A DNA stretch of 64,000 bases from Verrucomicrobiia bacterium (GTDB taxonomy: Bacteria > Verrucomicrobiota > Verrucomicrobiia > Opitutales > Opitutaceae). Below the pieces are notes generated by a model. The model was not told where the DNA came from. It ran no database searches and saw nothing but the letters and a program-made list of their open reading frames with translations. The stretch covers positions 62,001 through 126,000 of the forward strand of contig WYBX01000115.1 of assembly GCA_011525695.1 (NCBI GenBank). Reading direction: 5' to 3'. Shown here piece by piece: positions 58,642-64,000 of the stretch (position 1 is its first letter; every line of letters begins with the position of its first letter). A program made the position numbers and the translations under genes.

Positions 58642-59565
58642 TCAGCTCAGGGTCACGCCCTTGGCCTTGGCGGCGCGGAGGAGGGCATCGGCCATGTCAG
58701 ACGGCGTGATGGCAACCTCGATTCCGCATTCCTTGAAGACGGCGATCTTTGCCGCCGCCGTGTCCTCGGCCCCGCCGACGATCGCCCCGGCATGACCCAT
58801 CCGGCGTCCGGCGGGCGCGGTCGCCCCGGCGATGAATCCGGCCACCGGTTTCTTGCAGTTGGCCTTGATCCATCGGGCGGCCTCCACCTCAGCGTTCCCA
58901 CCGATTTCACCGATCATGATGATCCCATGGGTGTCGGGATCGTCGTTGAAGAGCTTGATCACATCGAGGTGCGAGGTGCCATTGACCGGGTCGCCGCCGA
59001 TGCCGACCGTCGTGCTCTGGCCGATACCCTTCGTCGTGAGTTGGAAGACCGCCTCGTAGGTGAGGGTGCCGGAGCGTGAGACCACGCCGACGTGCCCCTG
59101 TTTGTTGATGTAACCGGGCGCAATGCCAATCCGGCAGCCACCCTTCGATTCCGACCCGGGTCCAGGACAGACCATCCCGGGGCAGTTGGGCCCGACCAGC
59201 CGCGTGCTCCGACCTTCCATGGCGCGCTTCACCCGGACCATGTCCCGAATCGGGATGCCTTCCGTGATGGCCACGACCAGCTCGAGGTTGGCGTCGGCCG
59301 CCTCGAGGATCGCATCGGCGGCGAAGGGCGGCGGCACAAACACCGCCGACACTTTCGCCCCGGTAGCCCGGGCCGCATCGGCGACGGAATTGAAGATCGG
59401 GACCTTCTGGCCGCCGTGCTCGAAAAACTGGCCGCCCTTGCCGGGGGTCACGCCGCCGACGACCTTGGTGCCGTAGTCGAGCGAGAGCCGCGTATGGCGG
59501 GCGCCAAATTCGCCGGTGATGCCCTGGATCAGGAGCTTGGTTTCGGGAGTGATTAAGATTGCCAT
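58642..59565 (-). CDS. sucD: Succinyl-CoA synthetase alpha subunit
   Basis: This 307-residue protein starts AILITPETKLLIQGITGEFG with the CoA-binding Rossmann fold, then VTPGKGGQFFEHGGQKVPIF, GPNCPGMVCPG, VGVVSRSGTLTYEAVFQLTT and the phospho-histidine segment RMGHAGAIVGGAEDTAAAK. Length and motifs match bacterial SucD. With SucC it converts succinyl-CoA plus ADP or GDP plus phosphate to succinate and NTP in the TCA cycle. The two lie in the order sucC-sucD with a 115-bp gap. A DUF5916-like gene remnant begins just beyond its stop. Confidence 0.97.
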   Translation of the reverse strand: MAILITPETKLLIQGITGEFGARHTRLSLDYGTKVVGGVTPGKGGQFFEHGGQKVPIFNSVADAARATGAKVSAVFVPPPFAADAILEAADANLELVVAITEGIPIRDMVRVKRAMEGRSTRLVGPNCPGMVCPGPGSESKGGCRIGIAPGYINKQGHVGVVSRSGTLTYEAVFQLTTKGIGQSTTVGIGGDPVNGTSHLDVIKLFNDDPDTHGIIMIGEIGGNAEVEAARWIKANCKKPVAGFIAGATAPAGRRMGHAGAIVGGAEDTAAAKIAVFKECGIEVAITPSDMADALLRAAKAKGVTLS

Positions 59566-59680
59566 GGGAGATCCGCGCAGCGCGCGGCAGTTTGAGTGGT
59601 AAGTTTAAGATGACGGGTTTGGCTGCCGGGGTGTCGGAGTTGGATGCTTGAACTTCGACTCCCGGCTTCAACTTCCTGTC

Positions 59681-60865
59681 TTACGCGGCGACCAGCTTGA
59701 CGATTTTCTGGGCGGCATCGGCCATCGAGTCGCCGCTGACGAGCTTGAGCCCCGACTTGGCCAGCGTGGCCTTGCCGGCGACGACATTGTTGCCCTCGAG
59801 CCGGACCACCAGCGGCAGCTTGAGCCCGACCTCCTTGACGGCGTCGACAATCCCCTGGGCGATGACGTTGCAGTCCATGATCCCGCCGAAGATGTTGACC
59901 AGGATCCCCTTCACGTTCGCATCCCCGAGGATGATTTTGAAGGCCGCGACGACCTGCTCGCGGGAGGCGCCGCCGCCGACATCGAGGAAGTTGGCCGGCG
60001 TGCCGCCAAAGTGCTTGATGATGTCCATCGTGCTCATGGCGAGCCCGGCTCCATTGACCAGGCAGGCGATGTTGCCATCGAGCGCGATGTAGTTGAGCGC
60101 ATGCTTGGAGGCCTCGATTTCCTTGGGGTCCTCCTCGTTGAGATCGCGGAGCTCGACCAGTTCCGGATGGCGGAAAAGCGCGTTGTCGTCGAAGGAGACC
60201 TTCGCGTCGAGCGCCAGCACTTCGCCCGCGGGCGTGGTGATCAATGGGTTCACCTCGACCATCGAGGCGTCGGTTTCCCAGAAGCAGGTGAACAGGTTTC
60301 GGATCAGCCGGGCGGCGTTCTTGGCCTCGGCGCCGGCGAAGCCGAGCTTGAAGCACAGCTCCCGCACCTGGAAATCGGCCAGCCCATAGGCGGGGTCGAC
60401 AAAGACCTTATGGATCTTCTCGGGAGTGTCATGGGCGACCTTCTCGATTTCCACGCCACCCTCGGTGGAGGCGACGATCACCGGCCGGGAGGTGCCGCGA
60501 TCGAGCAGGATGGCGAGGTAATATTCCTTCTTGATGTCACTTGCGGTCGTGAAGTACACGGTCTGGACCTTCCGGCCAGCGGGCCCGGTCTGGGCTGTGA
60601 CCAGCGTGTTGCCGAGCATCCGGCCCGCGAGCTCCTTGGCGTCGTTCTTGGTCTTGCAGAACTTCACGCCGCCCTTGAAGCCGTCGGTGAACGTCCCCTT
60701 GCCGCGGCCGCCGGCATGGATCTGGGATTTCACCATGGTCGGGCCCTCGGGCAGCGGCGCCAGGGCGTTGACGAACTCCTCGGGAGTCTTGGCGGGCGCG
60801 CCCTTGGGGACGGGCACGCCGTATTTCTCGAACAGCGCCTTGGCTTGGTATTCGTGAATGTTCAT
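59681..60865 (-). CDS. sucC: Succinyl-CoA synthetase beta subunit
   Basis: This 394-residue protein opens MNIHEYQAKALFEKYGVPVP, the standard SucC N-terminus, with an ATP-grasp domain (VKSQIHAGGRGKGTF, EYYLAILLDRGTSRP, MVEVNPLITTPAGEVLALDA, DGNIACLVNGAGLAMSTMDI) and a C-terminal CoA-ligase domain (GGTPANFLDVGGGA, VNIFGGIMDCNVIAQGIV, VRLEGNNVVAGKATLAKSGL). It supplies nucleotide binding and shares the active site with SucD. The start at 60865 is fixed by the conserved N-terminus; the upstream open frame is not coding. It is divergent from a CII-like regulator gene 143 bp away. Confidence 0.97.
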   Translation of the reverse strand: MNIHEYQAKALFEKYGVPVPKGAPAKTPEEFVNALAPLPEGPTMVKSQIHAGGRGKGTFTDGFKGGVKFCKTKNDAKELAGRMLGNTLVTAQTGPAGRKVQTVYFTTASDIKKEYYLAILLDRGTSRPVIVASTEGGVEIEKVAHDTPEKIHKVFVDPAYGLADFQVRELCFKLGFAGAEAKNAARLIRNLFTCFWETDASMVEVNPLITTPAGEVLALDAKVSFDDNALFRHPELVELRDLNEEDPKEIEASKHALNYIALDGNIACLVNGAGLAMSTMDIIKHFGGTPANFLDVGGGASREQVVAAFKIILGDANVKGILVNIFGGIMDCNVIAQGIVDAVKEVGLKLPLVVRLEGNNVVAGKATLAKSGLKLVSGDSMADAAQKIVKLVAA

Positions 60866-61008
60866 CGCAAAAATAAGAGGGGCCAGTAAGCCAGAACCGG
60901 TCCCCGCCACGCACGCCAAAAAACCGCGCATCGATTGGCGAAAAGCCGCTGTTTCGCTTCGCATGCGCGAGGTTGCGTTCCGCTAATGCAGTCGCACCCT
61001 CGCGTGCC

Positions 61009-61476
61009 ATGCAGGCCCACGAGGTGATGAAGAATGTGTTGAAGAAGACGAGCGCGAAGCAGATCGCCGCGGACATGAACCTGTCCCTCTCGTTGATCTA
61101 CAAGTGGGCCGAGCCGCCGGAGGAGGAGAGCGGAAGCGGGGCCAGCAGTCCGCTGGATCGGGTGGGACAGCTTATTCGCAGCTCGGGCGACACGCGGATC
61201 GCCCAATGGATCTGCGAGCAGGCGGACGGTTTCTACATCCGCAACCCGCACAACCTGCCCACCTTTGATACGCTGCGCGTCACGAACGACATCGTGCAGG
61301 AGTTTGCCGACATGCTCGCCACGATCGCCCATGCCTCCGCCGACAACGCGATTTCGAAGGATGAGGCCAGGGTCATCCGGCGCCGCTGGGAGGAGCTGAA
61401 AAGTGTCACCGAAGGGTTCGTCACGGCCGCGGAAAGCGGCAACTTCGGTGCGTCCGGGCCCGCCGCCGGGGAGTAG
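61009..61476 (+). CDS. CII-like helix-turn-helix DNA-binding protein
   Basis: This 155-residue cytoplasmic protein opens MQAHEVMKNVLKKTSAKQIA and has the helix-turn-helix SAKQIAADMNLSLSLIYKWA near residues 14-33. It continues with PLDRVGQLIRSSGDTRIAQW and ICEQADGFYIRNPHNLP, the arrangement of the phage regulatory CII family (PF06892-like), and a C-terminal helical half with EVQ-like DEARVIRRRWEELKSVTEGF. Chromosomal, non-prophage copies occur in Verrucomicrobia. It lies divergent from sucC with 143 bp between starts, so regulation of sucCD or of itself is possible but unproven. A 63-bp repeat starts 13 bp after its stop. Confidence 0.7.
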   Translation: MQAHEVMKNVLKKTSAKQIAADMNLSLSLIYKWAEPPEEESGSGASSPLDRVGQLIRSSGDTRIAQWICEQADGFYIRNPHNLPTFDTLRVTNDIVQEFADMLATIAHASADNAISKDEARVIRRRWEELKSVTEGFVTAAESGNFGASGPAAGE

Positions 61477-61489
61477 GCTTCACGATCGA

Positions 61490-61552
61490 CCATGTTCCTG
61501 GGCCGGCGGCAGCCGCCAGCCCAGGCTGGGATGTTGTCGCGCCGTTGGCGCT
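61490..61552 (+). repeat. 63-bp repeat with 29-bp palindrome, copy 2
   Basis: It matches 53550-53612 at about 60 of 63 bases, including CCTGGGCCGGCGGCAGCCGC and the GCGCCGTTGGCGC end. It lies between the converging CII-like and rph genes, where it may terminate both transcripts. Confidence 0.85.
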
Positions 61553-61576
61553 TCGGATCGAAGAGGAATCAGGCGC

Positions 61577-62329
61577 CTAAAGCTTCAGCAACTGCCTCGC
61601 GAGGAAGGCCGACTGCATCGCACTCAGTTCCTTCAGCCCCTTTTGCGCCAGCTGCAGCAGCCGATCGAGCTGCTCCTGGGAAAAGGTGGATTCCTCGCCG
61701 GTGCCCTGCACCTCGACGAACTGCCCCCGGCCGGTCATGACAATGTTGAAGTCGACTTCGGCATCCTTGTCCTCGACATACGCGAGATCGAGCAGCTCGC
61801 GACCCTCGAGGAGACCCACGCTCACGGCGGCGACCGAGTCGGCGATCGGGCTCTCCGGGAGCCGTTTCTCATCGATCAGCTTCTGGACGGCGAGCCGCGC
61901 GGCGAGATAGGCGCCGGTGATCGCGGCTGTCCGGGTGCCACCGTCGGCTTGGAGCACATCGCAGTCCATCCAGAGGGTGTTCTCGCCCAGTTTCTGGAGG
62001 TTCACGACCGCCCGCAGCGACCGGCCGATCAGCCGCTGGATTTCGACCGTGCGGCCGTCGAGCTTGCCGCGCGAGATGTCGCGCTGCTTGCGATCGAGGG
62101 TCGAGTAGGGGAGCATCGAATACTCGGCGGTCAGCCAGCCTCCCGGCACCCGCTGCTGCTTCATCCAGAGCGGCACCTTGGGCTCGATCGTGGCGGCGCA
62201 AATCACCCGGGTGAGCCCGAACGAGACCAGCACGGAGCCCGTGGCATAGGGCGCGATGTTCGGCTCGAAGGTGATGGCGCGCAGCTGATCGGGCTGGCGG
62301 CCGTCGGCGCGAAGGGCGGGTGGCGTCAT
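61577..62329 (-). CDS. rph: Ribonuclease PH
   Basis: This 250-residue phosphorolytic exoribonuclease starts MTPPALRADGRQPDQLRAIT and has GSVLVSFGLTRVICAATIEP, the AEYSMLPYSTLDRKQRDISR loop, RTVEIQRLIGRSLRAVVNLQ, LWMDCDVLQADGGTRTAAIT and the C-terminal LDLAYVEDKDAEVDFNIVMT. These are the full set of RNase PH signatures, including the phosphate-binding and catalytic Asp region. It trims tRNA 3' ends and degrades structured RNA. It follows hprK by 45 bp on the same strand, likely in one operon with lptB and hprK. Confidence 0.97.
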   Translation of the reverse strand: MTPPALRADGRQPDQLRAITFEPNIAPYATGSVLVSFGLTRVICAATIEPKVPLWMKQQRVPGGWLTAEYSMLPYSTLDRKQRDISRGKLDGRTVEIQRLIGRSLRAVVNLQKLGENTLWMDCDVLQADGGTRTAAITGAYLAARLAVQKLIDEKRLPESPIADSVAAVSVGLLEGRELLDLAYVEDKDAEVDFNIVMTGRGQFVEVQGTGEESTFSQEQLDRLLQLAQKGLKELSAMQSAFLARQLLKL

Positions 62330-62374
62330 GATGCGGCAGGGTTCCGGTTCCGCCGGGCAAACGCCAAACAAATC

Positions 62375-63382
62375 TCACACGCCGGGCGCGGGTTCCTCGC
62401 GCTCGGCCGGCTTGATCCGGGTTGGCGGCGGCTGGCTGGCCTGCTCCGTCATGAACCGGATCAGCCGATCGTTGAAATCCCGGGCCGGATCGTGCCCCAT
62501 CTTCTTCAGCGCATGCGTGAGCGCGGCCACTTCGACGAGCCGGGCAATGTCGCGGCCGGGTCGCACGTAGAGCTCGACATGCGGGAGCCGCATCCCAAGC
62601 ACCTCGTAATAGTTCTCCTCGAGCCCGGTGCGTTCCTCCACCACGTCGGGCGTCCATTCCATCAGCGAAATCACCATGTCGATCCGTTTTTCCATCCGGA
62701 CGCATTTCACGCCGAACATCTCCGCGACATTGATGATGCCGATCCCCCGGCACTCCATGTAGCCGCGGTTCAGGGGGCGGCTGGAGGCCATCAGTTCGCG
62801 CTCGTCGAGCAGCCGGATGACCGTGAGATCGTCGGCCACGAGCGAGTGGCCGCGTTCGATCAGCGCGAGCGCGCACTCGCTCTTGCCCACGCCGGAATCG
62901 CCGCGCAGCATCACGCCGATGCCCTTGACGTCGAGGGTCGTGGCATGCTCGGTCCCCTGCGGGGCGAATTCGTTGTCGATCGCCAGCGTCGCCAGGTTGA
63001 TCCAGTTCATCGTGATCATCGGGGTGCGGATGATCGGCAGCCGCATCTCGGTGGCCAGGGCCATCATCGCCGGGGTGGGATGATAATTCCGCGTGAGCAC
63101 GAAGCAAGGGATGCTGCGCTTGACCATCTGCCGCAGAATCTCCGTCTGCCGCTCGTGGCTGAGCGATTTCAGGTAGGTCATCTCGGCGGCGCCGAGCACC
63201 TGGACGCGCTTGTTGGCGAAATACTTGAAGAAACCCGTCAGCGCGAGTGCCGGCCGGTTGATTGTGCCCTCGTGGATGAGCCGGTGCAGCCCGTTTTCGC
63301 CGACGAGCAGCTCCATCTTGAGCTTTTCGCGGTAGGTCTCGAAAAAGTGCGCGACGGTGATGCCGTGGATGGCTCGTTGCAT
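62375..63382 (-). CDS. hprK: HPr kinase/phosphorylase
   Basis: This 335-residue bifunctional kinase/phosphorylase has an N-terminal regulatory domain (HGITVAHFFETYREKLKMEL, LTGFFKYFANKRVQVLGAAE). The catalytic domain has the Walker A motif GDSGVGKSECALALIERGH and the HprK signature ECRGIGIINVAEMFGVKCVR. It acts on Ser46 of HPr or an Npr-like paralog. In Verrucomicrobia and other bacteria lacking sugar PTS it is thought to serve carbon/nitrogen or envelope signalling. No HPr gene is in the window. Order lptB-hprK-rph on the minus strand suggests an envelope-linked operon; a 135-bp repeat-bearing gap separates lptB and hprK. Confidence 0.95.
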   Translation of the reverse strand: MQRAIHGITVAHFFETYREKLKMELLVGENGLHRLIHEGTINRPALALTGFFKYFANKRVQVLGAAEMTYLKSLSHERQTEILRQMVKRSIPCFVLTRNYHPTPAMMALATEMRLPIIRTPMITMNWINLATLAIDNEFAPQGTEHATTLDVKGIGVMLRGDSGVGKSECALALIERGHSLVADDLTVIRLLDERELMASSRPLNRGYMECRGIGIINVAEMFGVKCVRMEKRIDMVISLMEWTPDVVEERTGLEENYYEVLGMRLPHVELYVRPGRDIARLVEVAALTHALKKMGHDPARDFNDRLIRFMTEQASQPPPTRIKPAEREEPAPGV

Positions 63383-63390
63383 GGGACAGC

Positions 63391-63518
63391 AGTAGCGAGT
63401 AGCGGGTAGCGGGTAGCGAGTAGAGCAGAAAGTGATTTGGATGGGGTGGAGGAGTCGTGGTTCTGAGGGAAGATTCGAGACTGGATGCTCGCTACCCGCT
63501 GCCCGCTACTCGCTGCTT
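63391..63518. repeat. TAGCGGG/TAGCGAG inverted repeat between lptB and hprK
   Basis: Direct TAGCGAGTAGCGGG-type units at 63393-63423 face an inverted set at 63488-63518 (GCTCGCTACCCGCTGCCCGC followed by TACTCGCTGCTT). The arms of about 30 bp pair with few mismatches around a loop of about 64 bases, and the inner end reaches the lptB stop codon. Confidence 0.75.
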
Positions 63519-64000
63519 CACAGGTTGAATCCCTCGCCGAGGTAGAACTTGCGGGCCTGTTCGTCGCGAATCAGGAACTCGCCCGAGCCTTCGGTCAGCA
63601 CCTTGCCCTGGTGGATGAGGTAGGCACGATCGACGATCCGCAGGGTTTCACGGACATTGTGATCCGTCACCACCACGCCAATCCCGCGCGACTTCAGCTG
63701 CAGGATCATCTTCTGCACCTCGGCGACCGAAATCGGGTCAATCGCGGCAAACGGCTCGTCCATCAGCAGGAACTTCGGACGCGTGACCAGGGCGCGGGCA
63801 ATTTCGAGCCGGCGGCGTTCCCCGCCCGACAGGGTGAAGGCCTTCTGCTGCGCGACATGCCCGAGGTGCAATTCCTCGAGATGGGAACGGACCCGGCCGG
63901 CGCGCTCGCGGCGCGGCACGCCGACCGCCTCGCAGATGGCCAGGATGTTCTGTTCCACCGAAAGTTTCCGGAAGACCGAGGCCTCCTGCGGCAGGTAGCC
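63518..64000 (-). CDS. lptB: LPS export ABC transporter ATP-binding protein (partial)
   Basis: The C-terminal 160 residues of the protein are visible; the 5' end lies beyond 64000. The fragment reads GYLPQEASVFRKLSVEQNIL (Q-loop), the ABC signature FTLSGGERRRLEIARALVTR, Walker B PKFLLMDEPFAAIDPISV, the H-loop VVVTDHNVRETLRIVDRAYL and the LptB-like end GEFLIRDEQARKFYLGEGFN. LptB powers extraction of lipopolysaccharide from the inner membrane with LptFG and LptC. The DPISV and ARKFYLGE motifs are specific for LptB among ABC ATPases. It heads the lptB-hprK-rph run. Confidence 0.95.
   Translation of the reverse strand, partial: GYLPQEASVFRKLSVEQNILAICEAVGVPRRERAGRVRSHLEELHLGHVAQQKAFTLSGGERRRLEIARALVTRPKFLLMDEPFAAIDPISVAEVQKMILQLKSRGIGVVVTDHNVRETLRIVDRAYLIHQGKVLTEGSGEFLIRDEQARKFYLGEGFNL

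Overview
The window is high-GC DNA that most resembles a member of the Opitutaceae or a close relative (Verrucomicrobiota). The evidence is the kind of TonB-dependent receptor at 34408-41600, whose mature N-termini carry LSPFEVVS..GY..NTMSGTR; the many exported sulfatases and glycoside hydrolases; the several Tat-exported proteins; and an HPr kinase next to LptB. Few genes have a clear Shine-Dalgarno, so most starts were chosen from signal peptides and domain boundaries. No rRNA, tRNA, CRISPR array, prophage or complete insertion sequence was found.

Left part (1-20 kb): a partial TonB-like protein, a GH2 beta-galactosidase-type enzyme, a convergent beta-propeller glycosidase, a HbpS/GlcG-type protein, a PIG-L deacetylase, an alpha/beta hydrolase, a small lipoprotein, a MOSC protein, a GntP permease, an operon of GH29 alpha-L-fucosidase plus sulfatase, an NAD-binding dehydrogenase and carB.

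Middle part (20-29.5 kb): a small membrane protein, a transglutaminase-fold protein next to a Tat-exported dimethylformamidase-like protein, an ORF6N protein, a LarA-family racemase, a phosphoenolpyruvate mutase without visible phosphonate partners, and a Tat-exported Gfo/Idh/MocA oxidoreductase.

Catabolic core (29.5-53.1 kb): a divergently arranged glycan-use locus. On the minus strand an exported nitrilase-fold enzyme is followed 4 bp later by a sulfatase. On the plus strand come an ECF sigma factor, a FecR-type anti-sigma factor and two tandem TonB-dependent receptors, then a tight run of seven genes: sulfatase, ConA-like protein, exported ADP-ribosylglycohydrolase-fold protein, GH127, GH31, LamG/DUF1961-type protein and CehA/McbA metallohydrolase. 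I infer that the first receptor, which has an N-terminal signalling domain, senses a sulfated glycan or its breakdown product and releases the sigma factor through FecR. The arabinofuranosidase, GH31 and sulfatase activities would then dismantle it. The substrate cannot be read from sequence.

Right part (53.1-64 kb): ribokinase, a STAS-like protein, a PAS histidine kinase, sucD-sucC, a CII-like DNA-binding protein, rph, hprK and a partial lptB. Intergenic spaces across the window carry several families of short palindromic dispersed repeats, some of which supply the 3' ends of genes. Three gene remnants (cytochrome-like C-terminus, DUF3817 N-terminus, DUF5916-like C-terminus) point to past rearrangements.
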